NCBI RefSeq assembly: GCF_006439395.2
Contig: NZ_CP083950.1
Span: 2,108,001-2,172,000, forward strand
Direction: 5' to 3'
Source of the DNA: Mesorhizobium sp. B4-1-4
Lineage (GTDB): Bacteria; Pseudomonadota; Alphaproteobacteria; Rhizobiales; Rhizobiaceae
Length of the DNA stretch: 64,000 bases
Part shown: positions 54,216 to 63,073 of the stretch, in pieces
Numbering within the stretch: position 1 is the first letter of the stretch
Layout of the letters: each line of letters starts with the position of its first letter
Notes under the pieces: generated by a model
What the model saw: only the letters and a program-made list of their open reading frames with translations
Databases searched by the model: none
Told to the model about the DNA's origin: nothing
Program-made: the position numbers and the translations under genes

Positions 54216-54908
54216 ATGTGTGGTCGCTACACCAGATATCTGTCGTGGTCAGAAATCCACCGCCTCTACAGGCTGACGGCGCCGGCCGAAATCGGGCGCA
54301 ATGATGCACCCCGCTACAACATCGCGCCGACCGAAGATGTCCCCTTCATTACCGCCGGTGACGATGGCAACCACAAGCTCCGAACGGGCCGCTGGTGGCT
54401 GGTCCCGTTTTGGGCGAAGGAGATGCCCAAAGCGGCGATGTTCAACGCACGAATTGAAGGCGTCGACACGACACCAGCCTTCCGAGATGCACTCAAGTCG
54501 AAGCGCTGCCTGATCCCCGCCGACGGCTACTATGAGTGGACGATCTCTCCCGCCGACAAGGGCAGAGACCCTTGGCACATCTTCCAGCCCGGCCACGCGC
54601 CGTTCTCGTTCGCTGGTCTGTGGGCCCACAATTCGAACCTCGACGTCACCAGCTGCACGATCATCACCGAGCCATCCGGAGCGCCCGTCGACCTGATCCA
54701 CGATCGCCAGCCCCTTATCCTCGATCCCGCCTTCTACGACGCCTGGCTGGACCCGAAGACGCCTGCTGGCGGCCTGAAGGATATTCTCAGCCACGACATC
54801 GATGGGCAGCTGCAGTTCTATCGCGTCGGCCGCGAGGTCAACGCCAGCGTGAAAGACAAGCTGCCGAACGACTACGCCGGCCTGATAGAACCGATCAAGC
54901 TGCTATGA
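54216..54908 (+). CDS. SOS response-associated peptidase (SRAP, YedK/HMCES-like)
   Basis: A 230-residue protein that caps abasic sites in single-stranded DNA through its Cys2. Family landmarks are all present: MCGRYT, NIAPTEDVP, FNARIEGVDTTPAF, PADGYYEW and IHDRQPLIL. It ends at the ATGA overlap with the next small gene. Probably functional. Confidence 0.92.
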   Translation: MCGRYTRYLSWSEIHRLYRLTAPAEIGRNDAPRYNIAPTEDVPFITAGDDGNHKLRTGRWWLVPFWAKEMPKAAMFNARIEGVDTTPAFRDALKSKRCLIPADGYYEWTISPADKGRDPWHIFQPGHAPFSFAGLWAHNSNLDVTSCTIITEPSGAPVDLIHDRQPLILDPAFYDAWLDPKTPAGGLKDILSHDIDGQLQFYRVGREVNASVKDKLPNDYAGLIEPIKLL

Positions 54909-55054
54909 GCGACGAACCCATCAAACTGGCTGACGGCATGACGGTGGCGCCGCAGCGCGTGGTCGAAAATCGGCCTGTGAGCATGCCGGCTGCGGCAAGG
55001 ACACCGCGTTTGGTTTTGCCAGGCAGCGGCAGCCGTCGCATTGGTTCTGTTTAG
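54905..55054 (+). CDS. Small hypothetical protein coupled to SRAP gene
   Basis: 49 residues (MSDEPIKLADGMTVAPQRVV and on), basic at the end. The ATG overlaps the SRAP stop by four bases. Family not recognised. Confidence 0.5.
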   Translation: MSDEPIKLADGMTVAPQRVVENRPVSMPAAARTPRLVLPGSGSRRIGSV

Positions 55055-55082
55055 AGCATCACGGCGAGGGAGAGCAGTTTCT

Positions 55083-55328
55083 ATGATCAGCCCGCCGAAG
55101 CGTTCTGAAGCCTACGCAGACCGCGAGCTCGACTGCCAGGAGGTAATGGAGCCAGGCTTTCAGGCAATCGTCGATTGCATGATCGAGGCCGGTTAGACGC
55201 GCGGCGAGGTCATGCGGTCCCTTCGCCGGCTGATCGCGGCCGACAACATGACGCAGAAGGAAAACGCAAAGGTCGAGGCCGAATTGGCGATTATTCGTGC
55301 CATGATTCGAGCCGGAAAGACGGGCTGA
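55083..55328 (+). pseudogene. Hypothetical gene interrupted by an in-frame amber codon
   Basis: From ATG 55083 the frame reads ISPPKRSEAYADRELDCQE and on to EAGG-type helix, where TAG (55194-55196) interrupts. The same frame then continues with TRGEVMRSLRRLIAADNM to TGA 55326-55328. Both sides look like one 82-codon helical protein, in which a Trp codon (TGG) probably became TAG. Confidence 0.6.
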
Positions 55329-55628
55329 ATCCGCCCTTAGGCGTTTGGTCGTGGGCCAGAGCCGCTTTAGGTCGTCGAAGGCATCATCCCGGACCGGCTA
55401 AACGCCACGGCGCCCTGCCGCCCATAAGGTTCATTAGAATTAACTAATTGTAGACCGCGCTGTCTCAGAATAGGACAGCGCGGTCCTGTTGCCGTACCGC
55501 GCCGGCGGCTCTGGCTTTCAGGCAACCCTACCCCAGGGCCGGAGCCGCCACGTTCTATTTAGCAGTAAATCGCTGAAGCAAGCCCTACTAAACATCGTTT
55601 CCGAAGTGCTTCTTCGATCGATCGACTT
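55329..55628. other. Gap holding a strong hairpin
   Basis: No gene seen. A perfect 12-bp hairpin (55453-55464 with 55474-55485) is present, without a following T-tract on the plus strand. Confidence 0.5.
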
Positions 55629-55874
55629 TTAACATTCGCCCTTCGATGGGTCACCGAGCGAGCCGCTTCTCAGTGTGACAGCAAGCAAACCTATTTCGGC
55701 TTCGGTTAACGCTATCTCATAGCGTTGTTTGGAGTTTCTTGTGTAGATATCATCGGCGATGATGGAAATCGTGACGGTATTTTCGCAAACCTGCAATTCT
55801 TCAGTTTGCAGCGGCTCAGAGTATATTCTCTTTGGGGAACCTGGCTTTCGCCCAGGTCGAACGTTCAGTCGCAT
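55629..55874 (-). CDS. Hypothetical protein
   Basis: An 81-residue frame, MRLNVRPGRKPGSPKRIYSE then beta/helix-like TVTISIIADDIYTRNSKQRY and LTEAEIGLLAVTL. Lower GC than its neighbours. No family recognised; the start at 55874 is favoured over 55955 because upstream sequence is not protein-like. Confidence 0.45.
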   Translation of the reverse strand: MRLNVRPGRKPGSPKRIYSEPLQTEELQVCENTVTISIIADDIYTRNSKQRYEIALTEAEIGLLAVTLRSGSLGDPSKGEC

Positions 55875-55977
55875 CGCCGAATCCCAATCGTTGCTACATG
55901 CAGTCCTTATGCAAGAGGGATGCCAGCACCCTTGTGTTGAAATCCGGTCAGGCACTTCAGCCGATTCCCTGTTCTGC

Positions 55978-56830
55978 TCACTCCTGTCGGAAATCCCTCA
56001 GAGAGGCGTGGCGCAACATGTCTTCGCCCTTCAGGAACTTCACCCGGCCAACCAAGCCTGGCCTCAGCCATTCCGCCTTTCCTTGGCGAGTCCCTTCGGT
56101 GCCGGTGCGCCCGTCTTTCCTTGAACCATATCCCACAGCCGCTCTCGGATTTCGCGGTTCATCGTGATGAAGGCGCCGCCGACATAGCGGCCCTTGTCGG
56201 CCATGAGCGCCATTGCCGGCTTTCCGGCCTCACGCTTCACACCGATGATGTCGAGCTCTTTTTCATCGAAACATTTGATCTTGCGCCAGTTCATCGTCGG
56301 GCCGCTGCGGTAGGCGCTGTCCTTTCGCTTCGACACCATGCCCTCCAGGCCGGCATTGTCGACGAGGTGATAGACTGCGGCGCCTGTCCCGGCAGCGCTT
56401 CAGAGAATTGAATGCGGCTGCCGGCCGGGATCACCTCGTGAAGGATTTCCCGGCGGTCCTCCAGCGGCACGTCGCGCAGATCGTGACCGTTGAGGTGGAG
56501 GAGATCGAACGCCACGAAATAGAGGTCTTGCGGTCGGCTGGTGATGGCTGAGCGCAGCGCGCCGAAGTTTGCCAGTCCCGCGTCATTCGTGACGATGACC
56601 TCGCCCTCGATGATGAAGTCTTCGGCCTCGATCGCCGCCGCCTCGTCGACGAGCGGCCGATATTTCGCCGTCCAGTCGTGGCCGCGCCGCGTGTAGAAGC
56701 GGATGCCGTCTTGATCCTTCACGATCTGGGTGCGGAAGCCGTCGAACTTGACCTCGTGGCTCCAATCGTCGCCCTCGGGCGGACGGTCGACAAGCTCGGG
56801 CATCATCGGCGGGATGAACTTCAAACGCAT
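55978..56830 (-). pseudogene. ATP-dependent DNA ligase (LigD ligase-type) with two frameshifts
   Basis: The first part (from 56830) has MRLKFIPPMMPELV and the nucleotidyl-transfer motif EVKFDGFRTQ, where Lys takes AMP, followed by FIIEGEVIV. The frame shifts near 56395 and continues as VYHLVDNAGLEGMVSKRKDS to 56064. A second shift near 56080-56098 opens another frame, with KAEWLRPGLVGRVKFL and LRHASLRDFRQE, and a TGA at 55980-55978. Three pieces together give about 284 residues of a stand-alone ligase domain like rhizobial extra LigD copies. Non-homologous end joining role inferred; this copy is broken. Confidence 0.8.
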
Positions 56831-56953
56831 GAACTGGACTCGCAAAACCCGGACTCAATTAGCATCATCTAAAATTGTTCCGAAACGGGAAATAGCGGCT
56901 GAAACAAAGCGGCCGATCGCACGTTGCGAATCTCGCCACAGGAGGAACCAGCC

Positions 56954-57142
56954 ATGGCAGACGACAAGACCAAGCGCGACTTCCGCGACCGCGACCGGGT
57001 GTCTGGCAGTGAAGATTACGAGGTCGCCTACTTCGCGCGGAAATTCCAGCTCACCATGCCGGAAGCGCGAGACCTCATTAAAAAGCACGGCAATGATCGC
57101 GAGACGTTAGAGCGAGAGGCGAAAGCCCTTGCCAAAAGCTAA
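56954..57142 (+). CDS. DUF3606 small protein
   Basis: A 62-residue protein (MADDKTKRDFRDRDRVSGSE then DYEVAYFARKFQLTMPEARD), matching DUF3606 by length and pattern: a charged N-terminus, an E-x-x-Y-like helix and a C-terminal helix. GGAGGAA lies before the ATG at 56954. DUF3606 genes often neighbour ligD or ku genes in rhizobia. Confidence 0.8.
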   Translation: MADDKTKRDFRDRDRVSGSEDYEVAYFARKFQLTMPEARDLIKKHGNDRETLEREAKALAKS

Positions 57143-57182
57143 GGCGGAGAGTTTCGAGCGGCTTCGCGCTCTACCCTCGATA

Positions 57183-57367
57183 ATGATCCCGGCCGAGGAC
57201 TGCGATGAGGCCCTTGGCTTGATCAGAATGGCGATCGAGCAAACCTGTCCGGCGGCGTGCTGCCTAGCCGAGAAATGGTCAATGCGCTCTATCGGCCGGC
57301 CCCGATCGACGAGGCTCAGGCGCTTGCCAAAGCAATCATCGCCACGGTGGAGAAGCTGACCGATTGA
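57183..57367 (+). pseudogene. Small hypothetical gene split by a frameshift
   Basis: ATG 57183 gives MIPAEDCDEALGLIRMAIEQ; after a shift near 57245-57262 another frame gives GGVLPSREMVNALYRPAPID and EAQALAKAIIATVEKLTD to TGA 57365-57367. The two parts look like one 61-residue protein. Confidence 0.5.
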
Positions 57368-57798
57368 TACGGTGAGGTTGGTGACCGCCTAGTGCCGCCG
57401 AAGCGCAAGAGGCCGCTCGTCGACAAGCCGACTTAAAAGAAAAACCCGCTGACCGAAGTCAGCGGGCCATCTCCCTCATACCTGCGCCCCCTAGTCCCCA
57501 GACAATCCGCCGCTCCAGGAAACCCTACGCATCAGTGTTTGTAGAGCTAAACCTGCTTGCTGCGCTGTAACTCTGCGGCAACACTCGCCCTCAGATGTGT
57601 CTCGTTTCGGGACGAAAACGCCGGCCCCGGTTTTGCATTGAACAGAATGCCGGTATTCCTCCACCCGGTCCTGATCGGGGGATCAGGTTAAGCTCGCCGG
57701 GCATGGGCTTGGGGCCTTCGGCCCGCGAGCTTGCCTTTTCAGTGCAGCAGCAGCGCGCCGACGACGGCGCAGGATGCGATGAGGGCGAGGACGGGGCA
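57368..57798. other. Gap with one terminator
   Basis: No gene supported. A minus-strand terminator lies at 57436-57466. Confidence 0.4.
57436..57466 (-). terminator. Rho-independent terminator
   Basis: A perfect 9-bp stem CCCGCTGAC/GTCAGCGGG with loop TTCG on the minus strand, followed by TTTTTCTTTT. It may end transcription of the broken minus-strand gene at 57799-58121. Confidence 0.85.
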
Positions 57799-58121
57799 TC
57801 AACCGGCCTCCATCGCTGCGGCCTCTAGTTCCTGGCGCAGCGCCCAAGCATCGGGCCAGCATTCCGACCACGCTGTGCCGTCGTTCTGCGCCCACGGCGG
57901 AGGAAGCGGTCCGTTTGTGTACAAAGGATTTGGCCACCATGGCGGAAGATTGAGTGCGATATGCAATGCCCGTCGTCACCGGCGCGGAACGCGTCTAGGA
58001 CGGCCGGCGTGATCTTGAATTGCTTGGCCTTCGACGTCCTGCGTTTTACCGAGGCTGGCAAACGGACGCCGTATCCCACAGCGCTGGCAGGGATGCGGCA
58101 GACGTAAATCTCAGCCGGCAT
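57799..58121 (-). pseudogene. Hypothetical gene split by a frameshift
   Basis: Part one (from ATG 58121) ends with AKQFKITPAVLDAFRAGDD. After a shift near 57960 the second frame gives ALHIALNLPPWWPNPLYTNG and PLPPPWAQNDGTAWSECWPD to TGA 57801-57799. This matches a rhizobial small-protein pattern (KITPAVLDAFRAGD then LHRALxLPPW), so a single-base indel is likely. Confidence 0.6.
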
Positions 58122-58247
58122 CAAGGGATGGCGGTGCAGGGATGCGGCCGCGCGAGGATTGACCGTCAAACGCTTCCCAAAGGGGCCTGCTTGCGCGCGC
58201 GCTCAAGTTGCGCGAATATGCAACCGGGGATTGGGGAGGCTCCGAAG

Positions 58248-58502
58248 ATGGCGATCTATCTTGTCGAAGAAATGGACATGAACAAAGTCCTGGCCGTGCA
58301 TCAGGCGCGTGCCATCAGTCCATTGAAGGCCGCGTCCAAGGCCGTCGGCCGTGACGTGACCTTGCGAACCTGGAAGAGAAAATGGGTTCGTGTCACAGAC
58401 GAAAATCGTGGAAGAGTTTTTGCTTTCAGCTTCGCCGACAAGATGGGGCTGGGCATGGAGAATGACCCTAAACAGCCGGGCGGCCCTTCCGTCGATAAGT
58501 AG
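58248..58502 (+). CDS. Hypothetical protein
   Basis: An 84-residue protein (MAIYLVEEMDMNKVLAVHQA then RAISPLKAASKAVGRDVTLR). The opening strand with helix and the TWKRKWVRVTDENRGRVFAF segment suggest a small alpha/beta fold. GGGAGG precedes the start at 58248; an ATG at 58218 is possible. Family not recognised. Confidence 0.6.
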   Translation: MAIYLVEEMDMNKVLAVHQARAISPLKAASKAVGRDVTLRTWKRKWVRVTDENRGRVFAFSFADKMGLGMENDPKQPGGPSVDK

Positions 58503-59733
58503 CGCGCAGTCTACGGAGATATCGCGGGAGCAATGTGCCGCCGCAAGCAGCGTAGAATATCGCACTCAAGAGCCGATCCTACATCTGAATGGACGTTGAA
58601 CGCGCGTGCCGCACGGTCGACCGAGCATGCGCAGGTGGTCGCCGCTGCAATGGCCGGCTGTCCCTTCATGTAAACGGCTGTGAAAACCTCTGTGATGGAG
58701 AGTTTCTAAGGTGGAGGCTTTACCGATGTCCAGGAATTCCGCCCCTTGCCTGCGTCCCGGAGAAGGCCAGATGCAGCTACATTACCCAAGACGTCTACCG
58801 TGCACGAGGCAGAAGCCCGACTTTGACCGGTTGCCATGGGAAACTGAGAGGAAGCCCGCCGGGCGAAGACCCAACACCTCAAGCCCGGCGAGCCTACAAC
58901 CTGATCGGAAGTGCGCGATCAGGACCGGGGTCAACCGGCAGCGACTTCGGTGCAAGACGGATGCCTGTGTCTTTGTATCGAAATGAAACAGATATTGATT
59001 GGAAAACGCCTCCGCGGTGTTCTTATGCGGGATTGCTAATATTACGCTTCGACTCAGCCGGCAGGCCCTGGCCGGTCAGGCCCGGCGGCCCGTGCTAATT
59101 TACCCCAACAGGCTGTCGGGCCGCTATCGGCATACGATTATTCGAAATGGCCCGCCGCGCGGTGTGCGCAACGGGCCAATGCGCCAGACTGACAACGTGT
59201 AGAGGGGGGACACTCCTCAACTGGCGCTCCGTAGCGCAATTTCGCAACTACACGTATCACTCTATGCGGGCGGCGCATTGCCCTCATCCGTCGATTGGAT
59301 GACGCGCGCCAATATAGATTAGATAACACTAATGTTGCCGGTGACTCACACCACCGGTGCAGCTCGGCAGCCTCCGCCACACACCCAACCTGACGTCGGT
59401 TGCCGAGCTGGCCTTTCAACGTCAGCGCCAGCCCGCGATCGCGCCGCCGCCACCTGCGGTCAAATTCGGCGACGGGCTGGAAGCCGAGACTAAACCGTCA
59501 GCGATTAGTGCTTCCAACGGTTGGCGCCTCGGCAATTGCAACGCCATCGGGTCTGGGTTGAGCGGCCTTCGCGTTCACCCTCAAACGACGAAATTGGAAA
59601 AGGGCGAGCAACAGGAGATTGATCACGGTCCGTCGTAGATGCTTGTCCGCCCGGTTCCAAGCCTCTGCCGAAGGGCGACGCGCTTGCGCGCAAGTGCCCA
59701 CCGCGCGATGGTGGCGAGGCTTTGGGAGGAATC
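58503..59733. other. 1.2-kb stretch without a supported gene
   Basis: Short frames occur on both strands but none is persuasive by start, composition or family. It may be decayed sequence; no tRNA, IS or clear RNA motif was recognised. Confidence 0.45.
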
Positions 59734-60165
59734 ATGCGGAAAATCTTGATACCGGCACTACTGATCGCGGCCGCGCTTTATGCAACAGGCGCCCTTGCGC
59801 TGGACAGCGGCGGAACCCCGGTGGTTGTCACTCCGCTTGCATCACGCACGGCAACCGCTTCCGGCCAGCCGATCACGCTGCCGCAGAAGAATGTCCAGGT
59901 GCTGGTGTCGACCTACGACATCGCGCCGGGGGCGACGCTGCCGGTGCACCGGCACCCCTTTCCCCGCTACGCCTATGTCGAGGCCGGCACTTTGAAGGTC
60001 ACCAATGTCGAGACCGGCAACAGCAACACCTACAAGACAGGCGATTTCATCATCGAAATGATCGGTCAGTGGCATCAGGCCACCAATATCGGCGACGGCC
60101 CGGTCAAGCTCCTGGTGATCGATCAGGTCGAGGAAGGCGTCAAGAATACGGAATTGCGTCAGTAG
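59734..60165 (+). CDS. Exported cupin-domain protein
   Basis: A 143-residue protein with a signal peptide (cleavage near TGALALD) and one cupin domain. Cupin motif 1 is LPVHRHPFPRYAYVEAG with metal-ligand histidines; motif 2 is FIIEMIGQWHQATNIG. The start at 59734 has GGGAGGA five bases upstream. Substrate unknown; periplasmic. Confidence 0.85.
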   Translation: MRKILIPALLIAAALYATGALALDSGGTPVVVTPLASRTATASGQPITLPQKNVQVLVSTYDIAPGATLPVHRHPFPRYAYVEAGTLKVTNVETGNSNTYKTGDFIIEMIGQWHQATNIGDGPVKLLVIDQVEEGVKNTELRQ

Positions 60166-60343
60166 CTACCAAGCCGCGCCCGGAAAGCGGGAAGGCAAGC
60201 GCCACACGCTTCCCGTGTCCTCATGGGCAACACTGTCAAGAAGGGAAATGTCATCTGGTCCAAATGGCGGCGCACCGTTCACGCTTTCGCGCCGCGCGCC
60301 CGAGTGCTAGGGCTTTCCACACCATCATGGACCGGATCGCCCC

Positions 60344-61102
60344 TTGACCGCAGAAACTCGCCCGCCGCTGATCGAAATCTGTGTCGAAGGCATTGGTGGC
60401 CTGCTCGCCGCGCAAGCTGCCGGCGCCGACCGGGTCGAGTTATGCGCCAGCCTTGTCGAAGGCGGTATCACGCCGAGCCTCGGCACGGTGCGCGCCGCGC
60501 TGGACCAGGCAACTGTCCCGTTCCACGTCATGGTGCGGCCGCGCGGCGGCGATTTTCTCTATAGCGAGACCGAGTACCGCTCGATGCTCGCCGATGTCGC
60601 GGCACTGCGTGATCTCGGTGTGCCCGGCGTGGTGTTCGGCTGCTTGAACGCCGACGGCACCATCGACGAGAGGCGCATGGGCGAACTGACAGAGGCCGCA
60701 GGTTCCCTGAACGTCACCTGCCATCGTGCCTTCGACATGACGCGCGATCCCATCGAGGCGCTGGAAGCGCTGATCCGCTGCAAGATCGGCCGCGTGCTGA
60801 CCAGTGGCCAGCGCGACACCGCGATCGAAGGCCTGCCGTTACTGGCCGATCTGGTGCGGCAGGCCGGCGACCGCATCATCATCCTGGGCTGCGGCGGGCT
60901 CGATCTCGGCAACATCGCCGAGGTGCGTGCGAAGACCGGGCTGACCGAAATGCATTTCGCCGCCCTCAAGGACGTGCCGAGCGCCATGCGCTACCGCAAT
61001 CCGAAGGTCGGCATGGGCGGCTCCGATCTTGACCGCGAATATCGCAACACATTGACCGACACGCCGCTGGTGGCGGCAATAATCGCGGCGGCCAAGGCAT
61101 GA
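60344..61102 (+). CDS. cutC: Copper homeostasis protein CutC
   Basis: A 252-residue TIM-barrel protein of the CutC family (IEICVEGIGGLLAAQAAGAD, RVELCASLVEGGITPSLGT, VMVRPRGGDFLYS, LGCGGLDLGN). Reported to affect copper tolerance; its biochemical role is unclear. No ATG fits in frame; TTG at 60344 is the best start. The gene overlaps the acetyltransferase by four bases. Confidence 0.9.
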   Translation: MTAETRPPLIEICVEGIGGLLAAQAAGADRVELCASLVEGGITPSLGTVRAALDQATVPFHVMVRPRGGDFLYSETEYRSMLADVAALRDLGVPGVVFGCLNADGTIDERRMGELTEAAGSLNVTCHRAFDMTRDPIEALEALIRCKIGRVLTSGQRDTAIEGLPLLADLVRQAGDRIIILGCGGLDLGNIAEVRAKTGLTEMHFAALKDVPSAMRYRNPKVGMGGSDLDREYRNTLTDTPLVAAIIAAAKA

Positions 61103-61587
61103 CCGCTCCGATTGACCGCATAGCGCAGGATGACGAAGCGGCCATACTGGCGCTCAACAACGAGCATGCCGCGGAATTGTCCTGGCTCGAAGCCGAGCGG
61201 CTGTCGTTCCTGCTCGGCGAGGCCTTCTACGCGCGCCGCATCGGCGATCTCGAAGCCTTCATCATGACCTTCGACCAGGACGCGAATTACGACAGCCCAA
61301 ACTTCGTCTGGTTCCGTGAACGCTACGAGCGCTTCATCTATGTCGATCGCGTCGTCGTGGCGGCGCATGCAAGGGGCCGCGGCCATGCACGCAGGCTTTA
61401 TCAGGACCTGTTCGATCATGCCCGGCGCGCGGGCCACACGCTGGTCACCTGCGAGGTCAACTCGGACCCGCCCAACCCCACCTCGGATGCCTTCCACGCC
61501 GCCCTTGGCTTTGCCGAGGTGGGCGACGCGGTGATCCATGGCGGCAAGAAGACCGTACGCTATTACGCCAGGCAGATCGTGGGCTGA
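61099..61587 (+). CDS. GNAT-family N-acetyltransferase
   Basis: A 162-residue acyltransferase. The acetyl-CoA loop is VVVAAHARGRGHARRLYQDL (R/Q-x-x-G-x-G/A type). The C-terminal GNAT strand is AALGFAEVGDAVI. Substrate unknown. ATG overlaps the cutC stop (ATGA), so they are co-translated. Confidence 0.88.
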   Translation: MTAPIDRIAQDDEAAILALNNEHAAELSWLEAERLSFLLGEAFYARRIGDLEAFIMTFDQDANYDSPNFVWFRERYERFIYVDRVVVAAHARGRGHARRLYQDLFDHARRAGHTLVTCEVNSDPPNPTSDAFHAALGFAEVGDAVIHGGKKTVRYYARQIVG

Positions 61588-61673
61588 CCCGGTGGCGCTC
61601 GCCACGTCGAGAGACGACAACCCGGCAGGCCAGTCCAACCCAACCCCACCCTACTGCGGCTGCGTTGCCACAT

Positions 61674-62696
61674 TCACCAGTTGCGGTTGAGCCATTCGCG
61701 CGCCGGGCGCTCGATGACGTAATAGCTGCAGAGTGCGCAGGCAAAAACGCCGGCCAGCATCGGCCACGGGTTGCTGCCTTGCTCATAAACGAATTTATAG
61801 AATGGCTGCTGCCACAGATAGAGCGAATAAGACCACAGGCCGAGCATAGTCATTGGCAGGGCCGACAGCAATCCGCAGAGGTAGCCAGTGCTGAAATCGA
61901 GCGCATTGACGGCCAGAGCCAGAAGCGGCACCGCCAGGAGATAGTGGATCGGCGTCGGCACTGCGTCCATGAACAGCAAGACCGCGGTCGCAGCCGCCAA
62001 CGGAGCGACATAAGGCCCCTCCAACACCGCCGGCAGCCTGCCGTCGGCCTTGAGCAGGCAGATCGAGGCTGACAGCAGGATCGATGCGATGTGCACATCG
62101 GTTCGCCAGTAAGTGGCCTCGTAGTCCAGCTTGAACGCCCAGTACGAGACCGCGCCATTCGCCATCGCGAGCAGGGCCAGCCCCAGCAGCAACGGGATGA
62201 CGCGATCGCGGCTGACAACAGTCGCGCTGATCAGGGCCAGGATCACATAGGCGTGCTCCTCCACGCAGAGCGACCAGATATGGTCCAGCGCCCCGGCACG
62301 GGTGACGAGAATTCCGGCGTAGTTGTAGGTGAAGGTCAGCGCCGTCAGCGCCGCCTTCCATTTGAAGGCGACGAAGGTGCCGGAGAGCGCGACCATGGCA
62401 GCGACGACGAAGACCAGAAGCGCCGGATAGATGCGCGAGAAACGGCGTTTGAAGAATTTCTTCAGCGGGTAGCGTTCGATGAACAGGATCTCGGCCATCA
62501 GCCTGCCGCTGAGGACGAAAAAGAATTCGACGCCCAGCACGCCGAGATTGATCCCGGGAACCGGGAAAAAATGCCCGATCAGCACCAGGGCGATCGACAG
62601 GCCGCGCCAGCCATCGAGATAGGCCAGTCTTGCTCTGGCCGATCTGTCGACGACGGATCGGGACGGAACCATATGGGTTGCGGAAATTTCGGACAT
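61674..62696 (-). CDS. Acyltransferase family 3 membrane protein
   Basis: A 340-residue membrane protein with about ten helices, of the OafA/NolL-like acyltransferase-3 family that acylates surface sugars. Conserved segments: ARLAYLDGWRGLSIALVLIG (catalytic His region in the following HFFPVPG), GVEFFFVLSGRLMAEIL, FFKRRFSRIYPALL. Start at 62696 has AAGGA upstream. It could modify surface polysaccharide or a Nod factor-like molecule; substrate is not visible. Confidence 0.88.
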   Translation of the reverse strand: MSEISATHMVPSRSVVDRSARARLAYLDGWRGLSIALVLIGHFFPVPGINLGVLGVEFFFVLSGRLMAEILFIERYPLKKFFKRRFSRIYPALLVFVVAAMVALSGTFVAFKWKAALTALTFTYNYAGILVTRAGALDHIWSLCVEEHAYVILALISATVVSRDRVIPLLLGLALLAMANGAVSYWAFKLDYEATYWRTDVHIASILLSASICLLKADGRLPAVLEGPYVAPLAAATAVLLFMDAVPTPIHYLLAVPLLALAVNALDFSTGYLCGLLSALPMTMLGLWSYSLYLWQQPFYKFVYEQGSNPWPMLAGVFACALCSYYVIERPAREWLNRNW

Positions 62697-63073
62697 GCCG
62701 ATCCTTTCGCATTGGCATGCGAAAGGGCACGGCGATACGCATTCCGAACCCGGCTCGCATTCCCGCCCAACCCATACTGCAGTGCAATATAAGTTTGTGC
62801 AAGTGCGAGATTGCCGCCGACGCAGGTCCGAGGCAGGCACGGGTCGGAATTGCTTCAGGCAAAAGGATAGTGCGCTGCAGCCATTCCATCAGGAACTGGG
62901 GCAGCTACAGGCCGCCGCATACGCGAAAAAGGGGCCTGCGACGGCCCCTATCCCTATCTGCAACCGCCAAGCAATACCAGGAAAGGTGAAGCGGTTTTTC
63001 GTCAGGAATTTGCGTCAAAACCAAGGGATAGAGCGGTTCGGCGTTTCCATGAAAACGATGAGCCGCTCTAATG
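62697..63073. other. Gap with a palindromic repeat
   Basis: No gene. A palindrome with arms TAGAGCGG/CCGCTCTA at 63029-63036 and 63063-63070 lies next to the following stop codon; it resembles common rhizobial intergenic repeats. Confidence 0.5.
63029..63070. repeat. Rhizobial-type palindromic repeat
   Basis: Perfect 8-bp outer arms around GGCGTTTCCATGAAAACGAT, just past the 3' end of the FAD-binding subunit gene; it could form a hairpin in the transcript. Confidence 0.55.

Noticed and set aside
58690..58990. Group II intron or riboswitch
   Set aside because: Some structured GC-rich segments drew attention, but no domain V, consensus riboswitch core or maturase was found.
47360..59700. Second attachment repeat of tRNA-Asn marking an integrated island
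   Set aside because: No copy of the tRNA 3' end (GGTTCGAATCCGG) was found to the right in this window.
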